Notes: generated from the letters alone by a model not told the origin. Counted from the stretch's first letter, positions 26,727 to 35,952 are shown. The stretch: DNA of 64,000 nt from Halomontanus rarus (GCF_017357405.1 NZ_CP071597.1:372001-436000), one strand, 5' to 3'. Made by a program: numbers and translations.

Positions 26727-27692
26727 TCACTCGCGCCAGGGAAAGACGCCCATCGTCTCGACGGAGTCGAGGCGTCGTCGCTCCTCGGGAGTGAACTCGA
26801 CGTCGAGTGCGGCGAGGTTCTGGTCGAGTTGTTCTTCGGTGCTGACGCCGATCACCGGGACGGTCGGCTGGTCGCGCGCGGCCATCCACGCGAGAACCAC
26901 CTGATTGCCGTCGAGTCCCTTTCGCTCGGCGATATCCGAAACGATATCGCGTTTGACCCTGTTTTCCGTGTTCACGTACTCCGGCGGGATTCCGCGGTCG
27001 TCGCGACCGTAGCAGCCGCTCAGCGTGGGCGAGTACGGCAGGACGGTCAGCTCCTCGTACTCGCAGTACGAGAGGAGTTCGTCGGTCGGCTCGAGCTGGT
27101 TGCCGAAATCCGCGTCGCGGTTCGGAATGTAGTACGAGAAACGGGGTTGGGCGCACTGGTACGGCGTCAACCCCTGCTCTTCGGCGATTCCGTTCGCGCG
27201 GGCGAGGCGCCACCCGAGGAAGTTACTCGCGCCGAGGTGGCGAACCTTCCCGGCGTCGATCGCGCGCTGGAATGCCCGCATCGTCTCCTCCTGGGGCGTG
27301 TCGTAGTCGTCGACGTGGGCGTACAGCAGATCGATGGTGTCGATTCCGAGGCGATCGAGGCTGTTGTCGATCTCGCTCTCGATCAGGTCGGGGTCGAGGC
27401 TCTGGGGAAGGTCACCGTAGTTGAATCCGAGTTTCGTCGCGATCGTCATCTCGTCGCGAACGCCGCGCTCGTCGAGCCAGTCGCTCAGAAGCGGTTCGCT
27501 CTTCGGCTCGTCGTAGCCCTCGAGCCAGGTCGCGTAGTTGTTCGCCGTGTCGAGAAACCGACCGCCTGCTTCGTAGTATCTGTCGAGGAGTTCGAAGGAG
27601 GTCTCGCGGTCGACCTTGCTACCGAAGTACATCGGACCGAGACAGATCGCGCTAACCGTTTCGCCGGTCGTGCCGAGAGGAGTCGTACGCAT
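26727..27692 (-). CDS. Aldo/keto reductase
   Basis: The 321-residue NAD(P)H-dependent (beta/alpha)8 oxidoreductase starts MRTTPLGTTGE at 27692. The catalytic tetrad is complete: D48, Y53 ('FLDTANNYATW'), K87 ('IATKLGF') and H126 ('LLYAHVDDY'). The C-terminal cofactor region 'VPVIGVSTEEQLDQNL' is present. It is of the 'predicted oxidoreductase' (AKR11/12-like) group, with substrate unknown. A TATA box lies 23-30 bases before the ATG, excluding the longer start at 27716. Confidence 0.9.
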   Translation of the reverse strand: MRTTPLGTTGETVSAICLGPMYFGSKVDRETSFELLDRYYEAGGRFLDTANNYATWLEGYDEPKSEPLLSDWLDERGVRDEMTIATKLGFNYGDLPQSLDPDLIESEIDNSLDRLGIDTIDLLYAHVDDYDTPQEETMRAFQRAIDAGKVRHLGASNFLGWRLARANGIAEEQGLTPYQCAQPRFSYYIPNRDADFGNQLEPTDELLSYCEYEELTVLPYSPTLSGCYGRDDRGIPPEYVNTENRVKRDIVSDIAERKGLDGNQVVLAWMAARDQPTVPVIGVSTEEQLDQNLAALDVEFTPEERRRLDSVETMGVFPWRE

Positions 27693-27714
27693 AGTCGTTC
27701 CTTCGACTACGGGC

Positions 27715-27722
27715 ACTTATAC
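27715..27722 (-). promoter_or_regulatory. TATA box of the aldo/keto reductase gene
   Basis: The minus-strand sequence cgtataagtg is 23-30 bases upstream of the ATG at 27692, giving a leaderless start. Confidence 0.5.
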
Positions 27723-27855
27723 GCTATCTAGGCGGAAGATCTCGTTCGTTCGAGCGAGCGACCCCGCGCCGGCGCTCGGCCGTCCGCGTGACACATCGAT
27801 ACGGGAACAGATAGCCGCTCGCCCCTCTCGAGACGAGGTCCGTCTCACACGGCCG

Positions 27856-28473
27856 TTATCCGACGAGTTCGAGCACCGTCAGCGTCTCGAAGGGGAACGA
27901 CTCGTCCTCGAGGGCGACCGCCCCGAATCCCTCTTCCCCGGCGCGCTCGACGACTTCCTCGACACCGGTGAGGCTGCTGACCAGCAACAAGACGACGCCG
28001 CCAGGGGCGAGCACGCGCCCGACGTCCGACAGAAACCGGTCGATGACTTCCCGACCCGACTCGCCGCCGGAGAGGGCGTGTTCCATCCAGTCGTCCCACT
28101 CGTTGTCCGGGTCGGTCGGCAGGTACGGCGGGTTGAACACCACCGCGTCGAAGACGTCGTCGGAAAACGGCGCGAGCAGATCGGCTCGAACGGCCTCGAC
28201 ACCCCGGTCTCGAGCGCGCTCGCAGGCGTGCGGATTGAGATCGGAACCGATCACGCGAGCGCCCGCCGCCGCGACGGTCTCGGCGACGTAGCCCGACCCC
28301 GTCCCGACCTCGAGGACGAGGTCCCCCTCGTCGACGCGCTCGCTCGCCGTCGTCGCGAGCAGATGTGAGTCCTCGGCGGGTTGGTAGACGTCGGTCTCGA
28401 GGCCGCGTCGGTCGGCGAGACTCGAGTCCGAGTCCGAGTTCGAGTTCGTGTCGGTATTCGAATTCGCGTCCAT
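27856..28473 (-). CDS. HemK2/Mtq2-type protein N5-glutamine methyltransferase
   Basis: 205 residues. A class I SAM fold with 'LEVGTGSGYVAE' (55-65), 'GSDLNPHA' and the NPPY motif at 114-117, which marks methylation of a planar amide or amine. The start 'DVYQPAEDSHLL' is typical of the archaeal/eukaryotic Mtq2 group, which modifies the GGQ glutamine of release factor aRF1; Trm112 is its usual partner. The first ~19 residues are an Asn/Ser/Asp/Thr tail coded by hexamer repeats. It lies directly after mscS (zero-base spacing, stop of the upstream gene not overlapping). Confidence 0.85.
   Translation of the reverse strand: MDANSNTDTNSNSDSDSSLADRRGLETDVYQPAEDSHLLATTASERVDEGDLVLEVGTGSGYVAETVAAAGARVIGSDLNPHACERARDRGVEAVRADLLAPFSDDVFDAVVFNPPYLPTDPDNEWDDWMEHALSGGESGREVIDRFLSDVGRVLAPGGVVLLLVSSLTGVEEVVERAGEEGFGAVALEDESFPFETLTVLELVG
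28426..28471 (-). repeat. Imperfect hexamer array in the Mtq2-like N-terminus
   Basis: Plus-strand units GTCCGA, GTCCGA, GTTCGA, GTTCGT, GTCGGT, ATTCGA and ATTCGC follow one another and code the low-complexity Asn/Ser/Asp/Thr tail. It is one of many similar arrays in the window. Confidence 0.6.
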
Positions 28474-29643
28474 CTAGTCGTCCTCCGGGGGAGAGGGTGC
28501 CTGCCCTTCCGTCGTCTTCCGATCGCGACCCCGTCGCCGGTCGCTCGTCTCCGAGCCGTCGGCGACCCGAAAGCCGCCGGTCTCCGCGCGGCCGGACAGT
28601 TCGCGCTGCGGATACGGGATCTTGATCCCGTTCTCCTCGAAGGCGTCCTTGACCGCGCCGACCGCGGCTGTCCGGGCGCGCCACCACCGTGGTGCACTCG
28701 GCCTGTCGATCCAGAACCAGACGCTGAGGAGGATCGCCGAGTCGCCGAACTCCTTGGCGACGACCTGCGGTTCCGGCGCCGACAGCGACTCCTCGATCCC
28801 CTCGACGGCGGCTTCGGCGAGCTCCGAGGCGCGGTCGATATCCGTCTCGTAGTCGACGCCAACGTCGATCTCGAGGCGGAGGCGTCGTCGTTTCGACCGG
28901 TTGGTCACCATCGACGAACCGACGACGTCGTTCGGCACCATCACGTACTCGCCCTTGAACGTCTTGATGCGCGTGTTGACGATCGAGATGTCGGTGACGA
29001 TTCCTTCCTGCCCGTCGATTTCGACCCAGTCGCCGATCTCGAACGGCCGGGCGAACATCAGGACGAAGCCGGCGAGCATCGAGCCGAGGGTCTGGCGAGC
29101 GGCCATCCCTAAAACGATCCCGAGGAAGCCAGCTCCGACGAGGAGGCTGCCGAGGTCCTCGATCCAGATCCCGAGGATGAGGATCAGCGACGTGCCCCAG
29201 ATTATCACCTGCGAGAGTCTGTGGGTCACCTCCCGCTGGTGGTCGGTCACGGCCGACGACGAGGAGAGGACCTCCCGGAGAAATCGGCGGACGAACCGCG
29301 CGACGATGTACGTTCCGATCAGGACGACGAACGTGATGACGACCGTCGCCACCACGTCGCTCCCGAGGTCGTAATCGCTGGAGGTTTCCCGAAGCGTCTC
29401 GGTCTGCCCCCAGACGCCCAGACTCACCGCCCCCGAAACGACGAACGTCACGAGGACGAGGATCGTCGCCACGATATCGGAGTACAGCGGTCGGATCCGG
29501 TCGTTGAGCCGCCGCTGAAGCGGCTGAACGGAGAGTAAGACGACCAGCAGGAACCCCATCGCCGCGACGGTGACCGCGAGCTTCTGGTTGAACGTCGTAA
29601 ACTGATCGGCGAGGCCGTCGAGGCCGGTCACGGCGTCGACCAA
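28474..29643 (-). CDS. MscS-family mechanosensitive channel
   Basis: 389 residues. Three or four N-terminal helices lead into the pore helix and the MscS beta domain: 'VGAGFLGIVLGMAARQTLG', 'GDWVEIDGQEGIVTDISIVNTRI' (read in two parts), 'MVPNDVVGSSMVTN', then the alpha/beta C-terminal vestibule. The gene opens osmotic relief pores in the cytoplasmic membrane. It is followed without gap by the Mtq2-like gene. Its place between rsmA and that methyltransferase interrupts an otherwise conserved archaeal gene order. Confidence 0.9.
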   Translation of the reverse strand: MVDAVTGLDGLADQFTTFNQKLAVTVAAMGFLLVVLLSVQPLQRRLNDRIRPLYSDIVATILVLVTFVVSGAVSLGVWGQTETLRETSSDYDLGSDVVATVVITFVVLIGTYIVARFVRRFLREVLSSSSAVTDHQREVTHRLSQVIIWGTSLILILGIWIEDLGSLLVGAGFLGIVLGMAARQTLGSMLAGFVLMFARPFEIGDWVEIDGQEGIVTDISIVNTRIKTFKGEYVMVPNDVVGSSMVTNRSKRRRLRLEIDVGVDYETDIDRASELAEAAVEGIEESLSAPEPQVVAKEFGDSAILLSVWFWIDRPSAPRWWRARTAAVGAVKDAFEENGIKIPYPQRELSGRAETGGFRVADGSETSDRRRGRDRKTTEGQAPSPPEDD

Positions 29644-29778
29644 CGTTCTTCACCCCCTCGACGTCGTTTCCCGCGTCGTCTTCGCCTCCGTTCGCGAGTT
29701 CGGAGACTACTCGCTCCCGTCGTTCGTTGGGCCGAGGCCGAAGCCGAAGTCGAAGTCCCGGTCCAGATCATGTCCTGA

Positions 29779-30672
29779 TCACTCTCGCTCGTCCGATTGC
29801 ACGTCTGCACTCGAGTCTACAGGTCCCGCCGTCCCTATCGGTCTTTCCACTCCGACCTCGGCGGCGAGCGTCGCCAGCGCCGCGAACTCCGCAGGAGTCA
29901 CGGCACCCGCTCGCTTCGACAGCAACGCCTCGTCGGCGGCGTCGACGACCGCATCCGGGTCGTCGAGCCCGGAGATGTGCGCCGTGTTCCGGATCGCGTT
30001 CCGGATCGTCTTGCGCCGCTGGGTGAACAGGGCCTTCACGAACCCCAGGAAGAACGCCTCGTCGTCGACCTCGTAGTCCGGCGCTCGAGGCCGGGTCCGG
30101 ATCACGGCACTCTCGACGGCCGGCGGCGGCGAGAACGCCTCCTTCGGAACTGGTTCGACGAGTTCGACGTCGGCGTAGTGTTGCGTCGAGACCGACAGTC
30201 GCCCGTACTCGGCGGTTCCCGATTCGGCGACCATCCGCTCTGCAAATTCCTTCTGGAACATCAGGACGAGCGGCCGCTTCTCGGGCAACAACCGAAAGGT
30301 GATCTCGCTCGAGACACCGTACGGGAGGTTCGAGACCGACGCCGAAAACTCGGGCAGGTCGACTTCCAGGGCGTCGCCTTCGATCAGAGTCAGTCGCCCG
30401 TCGGCGATCTCGGCGGCGAACTCCTCGCGCAGGAACTCGGCGAGGGCCGGATCGCGCTCGACCGCCGTGACCCGATCACTGACCTCGAGCAGTCGGTCGG
30501 TGAGCGCACCGGTTCCGGCACCGATCTCGAGGACGTGACTCGTATCGGCGTCGATCTCGGTGAGGTACGTGGGCAGCCGATCGAGGACGCGATCGTCGAC
30601 CAGAAAGTGCTGGTCCCGATCGGGATTTCCCCGGACGCCGGCCCGGGCGAGCAGTCCGTCTGGATCTCTCAT
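29779..30672 (-). CDS. rsmA: 16S rRNA (adenine N6,N6)-dimethyltransferase
   Basis: The 297-residue RsmA/KsgA/Dim1 enzyme dimethylates two adjacent adenosines in the 3' hairpin of 16S rRNA. 'DQHFLVDDRVLDRL', 'VLEIGAGTGALTDRLLE', 'SNLPYGVSSEITFRLL' and 'MFQKEFAERMVAE' are the family motifs. The start at 30672 (MRDPDGLLARAG) is preferred to the GTG-type upstream frame, which encodes a non-conserved extension. It follows the DUF655 gene, as in many archaea. Confidence 0.94.
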   Translation of the reverse strand: MRDPDGLLARAGVRGNPDRDQHFLVDDRVLDRLPTYLTEIDADTSHVLEIGAGTGALTDRLLEVSDRVTAVERDPALAEFLREEFAAEIADGRLTLIEGDALEVDLPEFSASVSNLPYGVSSEITFRLLPEKRPLVLMFQKEFAERMVAESGTAEYGRLSVSTQHYADVELVEPVPKEAFSPPPAVESAVIRTRPRAPDYEVDDEAFFLGFVKALFTQRRKTIRNAIRNTAHISGLDDPDAVVDAADEALLSKRAGAVTPAEFAALATLAAEVGVERPIGTAGPVDSSADVQSDERE

Positions 30673-30800
30673 TGGCCGCGAGTATGCAATCGGGGCGTGT
30701 AAACGCACCGTCTCGAGTGCGAGTTCGAGTGCGAGCGCACGTGCCGGGACACGACTCGTCGACAACTAAGTCACCGTCCGTACGAACCCGCGAACCCGCG

Positions 30801-31394
30801 CTACGCCTCTTCGCGTCGCCCGACGAACGTCTTGTACTTCAGATCCTCGTCACGTAACTCCTCGATGATCCGCTCGACGAGGACGTCGGCCGGATCGTGG
30901 AGTCCGGAGACACGCTCCTCGAGTTCCTCGAAGCTCTCGAACGGTTTTCGCTTCCGTTCGTCGAGGATGCTGTTCCGGAGTTTCTTCCCGATGCCGGGCA
31001 ACAGGTTCAGCTGGTGGAGTCGCAACGTGATCGGCTGGGCCTCGTTGTAGAAGTCGACGAACCGCCCTTCTTCCTCCTCGACGAGATCGGAGACGACGTA
31101 CTCGAGTTCCGACTGGGCGCCGGAGGAGAGGTCGTCGTAGTCGACGGTCGAACACTGGGTGACGATGTCCTGTTCGGACGCCGGTTCGACGATCACTCGA
31201 GTTCCGATCGTGAGTCGTTCGTTCTCGTCGAACGCGACCTGATAGAGCTGGAAGTCCTCGATACCCATCGCGTAGCCTGCCGGAGACTTCTGGTACTGTG
31301 GCCGTCCGTCGTCCGAGAGACCGTGGGGGAGGTAATCCAGCACGACTGCACGGCGAACGTCCGTCTCGTCGCTACTGGCGTCGGAATCACTCAT
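30801..31394 (-). CDS. DUF655 family protein with helix-hairpin-helix
   Basis: 197 residues. An N-terminal OB-like part ('VVLDYLPHGL', 'IGTRVIVEP') is followed by the helix-hairpin-helix 'LRLHQLNLLPGIGKKLRNSILDERKRKPF' (across two helices) near residues 125-155, a non-specific nucleic-acid-binding element. The family is archaeal and almost always lies between rpo4 and rsmA, so a role in RNA or ribosome biogenesis is likely but unproven. It has its own TATA box (31419-31427). Confidence 0.88.
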   Translation of the reverse strand: MSDSDASSDETDVRRAVVLDYLPHGLSDDGRPQYQKSPAGYAMGIEDFQLYQVAFDENERLTIGTRVIVEPASEQDIVTQCSTVDYDDLSSGAQSELEYVVSDLVEEEEGRFVDFYNEAQPITLRLHQLNLLPGIGKKLRNSILDERKRKPFESFEELEERVSGLHDPADVLVERIIEELRDEDLKYKTFVGRREEA

Positions 31395-31418
31395 TGATTC
31401 TGAATACGGTTACCGCGT

Positions 31419-31427
31419 ACTTAAAGA
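31419..31427 (-). promoter_or_regulatory. TATA box of the DUF655-rsmA unit
   Basis: The minus-strand ctttaagta is 25-33 bases before the ATG at 31394, so this unit can be transcribed apart from L21e-rpo4. Confidence 0.5.
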
Positions 31428-31437
31428 ATCGGCCCGC

Positions 31438-31794
31438 CTAGGCGTATTTCGCAACGACGTTGAGGATCTCGTCGAGTTCGTCACCCGACAGCGTGTACCG
31501 CTGCTGGGCGTAAACCGAGCGGAGTTCGTCGCGATCTTGTGGAAGCAGGTTGGTGATCTTGTAGGCCGTCTGTTCGTCGACCTTCTCGAGTTCCCGCAGG
31601 TCGTCGACGAGGTTCTGGGCCTCCGCTGGCTCGAGGACGGTGAAGCGGTTGACGTGTTCGATCGCTCGCGCCAGTTCGTATCGGAGCTCTCGGTCTTCGT
31701 CGAGTGCGCGTTCGGCCTCGACGTCGGCGAGCAGTTCCTTCGTCTCCGAGACCGTCAGGAACTCCTCGTCGACGATCTCTTTGAAGATCGTCAT
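31438..31794 (-). CDS. rpo4: RNA polymerase subunit Rpo4 (RpoF)
   Basis: The 118-residue protein pairs with Rpo7 to form the stalk of archaeal RNA polymerase. 'FLTVSETKELL' and the HRDC-like C-terminal region ('LVDDLREL', 'KITNLLPQDRDELRSVYAQ') are typical. It starts two bases after the L21e stop, so the two genes are co-transcribed. Confidence 0.92.
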   Translation of the reverse strand: MTIFKEIVDEEFLTVSETKELLADVEAERALDEDRELRYELARAIEHVNRFTVLEPAEAQNLVDDLRELEKVDEQTAYKITNLLPQDRDELRSVYAQQRYTLSGDELDEILNVVAKYA

Positions 31795-31796
31795 CC

Positions 31797-32099
31797 CTAG
31801 TTCTGTTCCGTTTCCTGTGCGCGCAGGTGCGCAGCGGTCACGATCAGCGTCTTCTCCTTGCCGCCGTCGGTGATCTGCACCTTGAACGCACCGCCCTGTT
31901 TGCCGACGACTTCGCCGGTCTGACCGTCGAAGCGGGGGTGATAGCGCCCGTCTGCGACCGACGGGTCGATCTTGAGGTGGACCTTCTGTCCCTCCTCGTA
32001 GTCCTGAATCGCGCGCTGTGGCGGGGACGTTCCGCGTTCTCGAGGTTTGTTTGCGAGCTTTTTCCGGGTTCCCTGGCGAGGTCCGTTAGAGTTCGGCAT
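31797..32099 (-). CDS. rpl21e: 50S ribosomal protein L21e
   Basis: The 100-residue basic/acidic protein starts [15 protein letters not shown] at 32099. '[23 protein letters not shown]' (two strands) and '[18 protein letters not shown]' are the SH3-like core seen in archaeal/eukaryotic L21e. A strong TATA box (32128-32136) lies about 30 bases upstream, so the longer frame to 32141 is excluded. First gene of the array. Confidence 0.94.
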   Translation of the reverse strand: MPNSNGPRQGTRKKLANKPRERGTSPPQRAIQDYEEGQKVHLKIDPSVADGRYHPRFDGQTGEVVGKQGGAFKVQITDGGKEKTLIVTAAHLRAQETEQN

Positions 32100-32127
32100 A
32101 GTCGTACCACGCTCTTGATCGGTGACG

Positions 32128-32136
32128 GTTATAAAA
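32128..32136 (-). promoter_or_regulatory. TATA box of the L21e-rpo4 operon
   Basis: Minus-strand ttttataac lies 29-37 bases before the L21e ATG, consistent with a leaderless or near-leaderless transcript. Confidence 0.6.
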
Positions 32137-32260
32137 CGCACGTCTTGTGTCGAGCGAGGGCCGTTCGATCGAGCGTCCGTCGAACGTGCGGCGCCTCTCG
32201 AGACGCCGCGTCAGAACGAAGACGGCAAGAGTAACCCCGCTTCGTCTCGTCGGTGAACGC

Positions 32261-33487
32261 ATGACAGACGGTCCCGACAGCGACCAAGATGCGGACGAGG
32301 ATCGAGATCGAAACCGAAACCGAGACCGAGACCGGCTCCGACTCGAGACCCGATCGATCCACGCCGGCCAAGAGCCCGACGAGGAGACCGGCGCACTGAT
32401 GACGCCGATCTACGCCAACTCCACCTACGAGCAGGACGCCCCCGGCGAGCACCGCGGCTACGAGTACTCCCGCACTGGCAACCCCACCCGGACCGACCTC
32501 GAGGCGAACCTCGCGAGCCTCGAGAACGCCGACTACGGCCGCTCGTTCGCCAGCGGGATGGCCTCGATCAACACCGTCTTGAACCTGCTGGAGTCGGGCG
32601 ACCACGTCGTCACCGGCAACGACGTCTACGGCGGCACCCACCGCATCTTCACGCAGGTCTACGAGGACTACGACCTCGAGTTCTCGTTCGTGGATATGAC
32701 CGACCTCGACGCGATCGAGTCGGCGTTTCGCGCGGAGACGGAACTGCTCTGGCTCGAGACGCCGACGAACCCGCTCATGTCGATCGTCGATATCGAGGGT
32801 GCAGCGGAGATCGCCCACGCGAACGACGCCATCTGCGCCATCGACAACACGTTCGCGACGCCGTACCTCCAGCGCCCGCTCGACCTCGGCGCCGACGTCG
32901 TCAGCCACTCGCTGACGAAGTACCTCGGCGGCCACTCCGACGTCGTCGGCGGGGCGCTCCTGACGAACGACGCCGACCTCGACGAGCGGTTCGGGTTCTA
33001 CCAGAACTCCGTCGGGGCGACGCCGGGCCCCTTCGACTGCTTTCTGGTCCTTCGAGGGACGAAGACGCTACCCGTCCGTATGGACCGCCACTGCGAGAAC
33101 GCCCGCGCAGTCGCCGAGTGGCTCGACGACCACCCCGACGTCGACCGGGTGTTCTACCCCGGCCTCGAGTCCCACCCGGGCCACGAAATCGCCGCCGAAC
33201 AGATGGACGACTTCGGCGGCATGCTGAGTTTCGAGCTGGACGCCAGCCTCGAGCAAGCGAGCGAGGTCGTCTCGAACACCGAGGTGTTCACGCTCGCAGA
33301 GAGCCTCGGCGGCGTCGAGAGCCTCATCGAACAGCCCGCCCCGATGACCCACGCTGCGATCCCCCGCGAGGAGCGCCTCAACGCGGGGCTGACGGACAGC
33401 CTCGTTCGCGTCAGCGTCGGCATCGAACACGTCGACGACCTGATCGGCGATCTCGAGCGAGCGATCGACGCGGCCCTCGAGCAATAG
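32261..33487 (+). CDS. Cystathionine gamma-synthase/lyase family PLP enzyme
   Basis: A 408-residue trans-sulfuration enzyme of the Cys/Met metabolism family. 'IHAGQEPDEETGALMTPIY', 'EYSRTGNPTR', 'FASGMASI', the PLP-Lys region 'SHSLTKYLGGHSDV' and 'SLGGVESLIEQPA' are all present. The start at 32261 (MTDGPDSDQD) is followed by a 20-residue Asp/Arg/Asn tail coded by NACCGA hexamers. Synthase, gamma-lyase and O-acetylhomoserine sulfhydrylase activities cannot be separated by eye. The gene is divergent from L21e. Confidence 0.9.
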   Translation: MTDGPDSDQDADEDRDRNRNRDRDRLRLETRSIHAGQEPDEETGALMTPIYANSTYEQDAPGEHRGYEYSRTGNPTRTDLEANLASLENADYGRSFASGMASINTVLNLLESGDHVVTGNDVYGGTHRIFTQVYEDYDLEFSFVDMTDLDAIESAFRAETELLWLETPTNPLMSIVDIEGAAEIAHANDAICAIDNTFATPYLQRPLDLGADVVSHSLTKYLGGHSDVVGGALLTNDADLDERFGFYQNSVGATPGPFDCFLVLRGTKTLPVRMDRHCENARAVAEWLDDHPDVDRVFYPGLESHPGHEIAAEQMDDFGGMLSFELDASLEQASEVVSNTEVFTLAESLGGVESLIEQPAPMTHAAIPREERLNAGLTDSLVRVSVGIEHVDDLIGDLERAIDAALEQ

Positions 33488-33547
33488 AATCGTTCGTTCG
33501 CGTCCGCTCCCGGGTCCACGCTCACACGCCTCTACGCTTTCCGCCGC

Positions 33548-34702
33548 TCACACGTCGACGATCTGACCGTCGAGGTAGTTCCGTACTTTGTCGTTCGTCG
33601 ATTGTGATCGCTTGCAGAAGGTAACGACGCGCTCACCGTTTTCTGCTCGATCCTGCTCGATGTGGAGCGTCAACCCCTGCTCACGGAGGTGCTCGAGCAG
33701 GGCGTCGATCGTCTCGGGCTCCGCGCGAACCGTGTGTCTGTCGCCGACCGTCTCGCCCGCCGCGACGGCGTCGATCGACTCGATCATCGAACACAGGATG
33801 GCGTCGCCCAGTCGGTGAGCGCGTTCTCTCGCTTCGGGTTCCGACTCCCCCCACTCGACGGCTTGAAACGCCTCACGGATGAGCCGACGAAAGACGAACT
33901 CCTGTCCGTACTCGAAGGGCATCGAGAACGCGTAGGCGAGATCGCCGCGGTTGGCCGCCGACGTCGTGTACTTCAGCTGTCGGTCGCCGTCTCGAGACTG
34001 CAAGACGACGCCTTCCCGACCCTCCGCGTCGAGTTCGTCGACGAGGTCCAGCAGCCGATCGGCGACGGCGTCGGGCTCGTCGGTCCCGAAGTACTGCGTC
34101 TGTGCCACGCCGAACGACTCGTAGCGCTCTCGTCGCTCGAGGACGGGCAATGGTGTCCCACGCTCGCGATCGCGCCAGCCGAACGCGCGAAACGCGATCG
34201 AGTCCACGCCGGGATACTCGTGGGCCGTGTAGGGGTTTTCGGGACCGATCATCTCTCCGCATACCATCGCGCGCGGATGCTCGTCGAAGAGCGCCTCGAG
34301 TTCGGCCTCGAGGTCGCGGCGGACGACCCGCGTCGTGAACGGGCAGACGATCCCGCTGCGGGTGAACGCCAGCACATCGCCGTCGATCCGAACGAGACGG
34401 ACGTTGTAGCCGTTCAACTTCTCCTCGACCGCGACCGGCCCGTGGAAGTGCTCGGGGACGCCGGTCGAGACGACGAGCGTTCGCGGAATCTTCGGGAATC
34501 CCCTGACGACCGTCCCGGCGATCAGGACGGTTCCCCGTTCGATCCCGCTGCGGCGGTTCGAGAGGTGGCGGTATTCGAGATTCTCGTGGACTCGTCGCTC
34601 GAGGTGCTCCTCGAGTCGGTCGAACGACTCCTCGGAGACGCCGAGTCTCTCGTGGTACGGCGCGGCCGGTGACGACGATGACGGTGGCGGTGACGGAGGC
34701 AC
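33548..34702 (-). CDS. ATP-dependent RNA ligase, archaeal Rnl3 type
   Basis: 384 residues. The nucleotidyl-transfer lysine is K95 in '[11 protein letters not shown]' (motif I). '[14 protein letters not shown]' (motif III region), 'GREGVVLQS' (IV) and '[11 protein letters not shown]' (V) follow. Residues ~240-384 form the helical C-terminal dimer module of the Rnl3 family (Methanothermobacter/Pyrococcus RNA ligases). Such enzymes circularise or seal 5'-phosphate/3'-hydroxyl RNA. The first 14 residues are Pro/Ser-rich. It is divergent from the HARP gene across 149 bases. Confidence 0.9.
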   Translation of the reverse strand: MPPSPPPSSSSPAAPYHERLGVSEESFDRLEEHLERRVHENLEYRHLSNRRSGIERGTVLIAGTVVRGFPKIPRTLVVSTGVPEHFHGPVAVEEKLNGYNVRLVRIDGDVLAFTRSGIVCPFTTRVVRRDLEAELEALFDEHPRAMVCGEMIGPENPYTAHEYPGVDSIAFRAFGWRDRERGTPLPVLERRERYESFGVAQTQYFGTDEPDAVADRLLDLVDELDAEGREGVVLQSRDGDRQLKYTTSAANRGDLAYAFSMPFEYGQEFVFRRLIREAFQAVEWGESEPEARERAHRLGDAILCSMIESIDAVAAGETVGDRHTVRAEPETIDALLEHLREQGLTLHIEQDRAENGERVVTFCKRSQSTNDKVRNYLDGQIVDV

Positions 34703-34851
34703 GGTACGGTACTCACCTCGAGTGGTGTGCTACCACGCCGAAGGATAAAGAACACCGCCGGGGTCGGTTCTTTCCTGCCGCGAAACGGTCGAGACGGCGT
34801 CGAGGTCCACTTATTTGGCGCTGGCAATCGAATACTCGATCAGGCCGTCCC

Positions 34852-35529
34852 ATGTCAGCAGCACCGTTCAAACAGCGATTCGTCCTCGACACGTCGGTCT
34901 TTCTCACCGAGGAGATCCGCGAGGACGACGAGTCGCTCGAGGACACTCTCGATCGATTTCTGGACTTGCTCGCGCGAGCACGCCTCGAATTGCACATCTC
35001 CTGTTACATGCCGCCGTCGATCCACGACGAACTGACGACGATGCTCGCCGAGCGAGGCATCTCCGAGGAGATTCACTCGAAGCTCAACACGTGGGTGATC
35101 CGCAAGCATCCCGCGCGCCACGAGGTGATGATCCCCGCCGAGGTCGTCTACCGGTTCGTCGACGAGATGAGCGACCGCGTCAACAGAGGATTGCGCGTCG
35201 CCGAGGATGCGGTCCGAAAGGCTGAATCCGCCCGGGACGGGGACGGGACGGACCACGAACACATGACGGAAGTCGACGCCGTCGTCTCGGACCTTCGGGA
35301 GAAGTACCGCGGAGCGCTCCGCCGCGGCGTCCTCGACTCTCGAGAGGACTTCGACCTGCTGATCCTGGGCAGCGAACTCGACGCCGGTGTCGTCACCGAA
35401 GACACGGGGATCATCGCCTGGACCGAAGACTTCGGTCTCCGCTACCTCCGCGGTCGGGAGTTCCCCGACCTGCTTCGGGAGTACCTGCGTGCGGTGGGCA
35501 ACCTCGAGTCCGACGCGGATACCGAGTGA
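34852..35529 (+). CDS. HARP-family PIN-domain protein (RNA ligase partner; protein-only RNase P type)
   Basis: 225 residues. The PIN domain begins '[13 protein letters not shown]' with the first catalytic Asp at D13. A helical insertion ('[24 protein letters not shown]' over two helices, '[14 protein letters not shown]') is followed by the acidic cluster 166-193 ('[19 protein letters not shown]', '[10 protein letters not shown]'). This is the UPF0278/PIN_5 group, often named RNA ligase partner protein and also the family of HARPs (homologues of the Aquifex minimal RNase P) that cleave pre-tRNA 5' ends. Starts at ATG 34852. Confidence 0.88.
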   Translation: MSAAPFKQRFVLDTSVFLTEEIREDDESLEDTLDRFLDLLARARLELHISCYMPPSIHDELTTMLAERGISEEIHSKLNTWVIRKHPARHEVMIPAEVVYRFVDEMSDRVNRGLRVAEDAVRKAESARDGDGTDHEHMTEVDAVVSDLREKYRGALRRGVLDSREDFDLLILGSELDAGVVTEDTGIIAWTEDFGLRYLRGREFPDLLREYLRAVGNLESDADTE

Positions 35530-35562
35530 GCGTTCGTACTGCGGACTCTCGTCTGTCGGACG

Positions 35563-35856
35563 CTATCGCACGACGCGAACGCGGTCGCGGTGCAACTGGA
35601 CGACCCGTGAACAGTGATCGGAGATTTCCGTCGCGAACCGGTGACCGTTCACGCAGAACGTGTTCGGCGTCTCTCCCGTGAGCTTACAACAGCCGAAGAA
35701 CGTGACGTACTCCTCGAGTGGAGCGGCCTCGAACCGGTCCATCGTGAGGACGTCCTCGCCGTTGAGCAGGAACTCGCCAGTAACATCGACGTAGATGTGA
35801 TCAGTCGAACCGACGACGTAGAATCCCTCCGGCAAATAGTCTCGCTGGTCCGTCAC
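35563..35856 (-). CDS. Cys-rich hypothetical protein (97 aa)
   Basis: The 97-residue product starts at a GTG (35856), four bases inside the end of the short upstream frame. It is beta-rich in the first half ('GFYVVGSTDHIYVDVTGEF'). It has Cys/His positions 'CCKLTGE ... FCVNGH ... DHC' that could bind a metal, and ends in a basic tail. I recognise no family. Its acidic composition and position support a real gene. Confidence 0.55.
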   Translation of the reverse strand: MTDQRDYLPEGFYVVGSTDHIYVDVTGEFLLNGEDVLTMDRFEAAPLEEYVTFFGCCKLTGETPNTFCVNGHRFATEISDHCSRVVQLHRDRVRVVR

Positions 35857-35859
35857 CGA

Positions 35860-35952
35860 CTAGCCGTCGTCACAGAGTCGACCCTCGTCCTCGAGGAGCG
35901 ATACCTCTCGAGAGACACGGACCCCACACGTGTCACACTCGAAGTGGACCAT
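35860..35952 (-). CDS. Possible 30-residue zinc-knuckle microprotein
   Basis: The frame MVHFECDTCGVRV... runs from ATG 35952 to TAG 35860. It holds C6-x2-C9 and a Cys near the C-terminus (C28). The next gene's GTG begins just after its stop region, so the two could be translated together. The frame is short enough to be chance, but the CxxC with an acidic body resembles other haloarchaeal microproteins. Confidence 0.4.
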   Translation of the reverse strand: MVHFECDTCGVRVSREVSLLEDEGRLCDDG

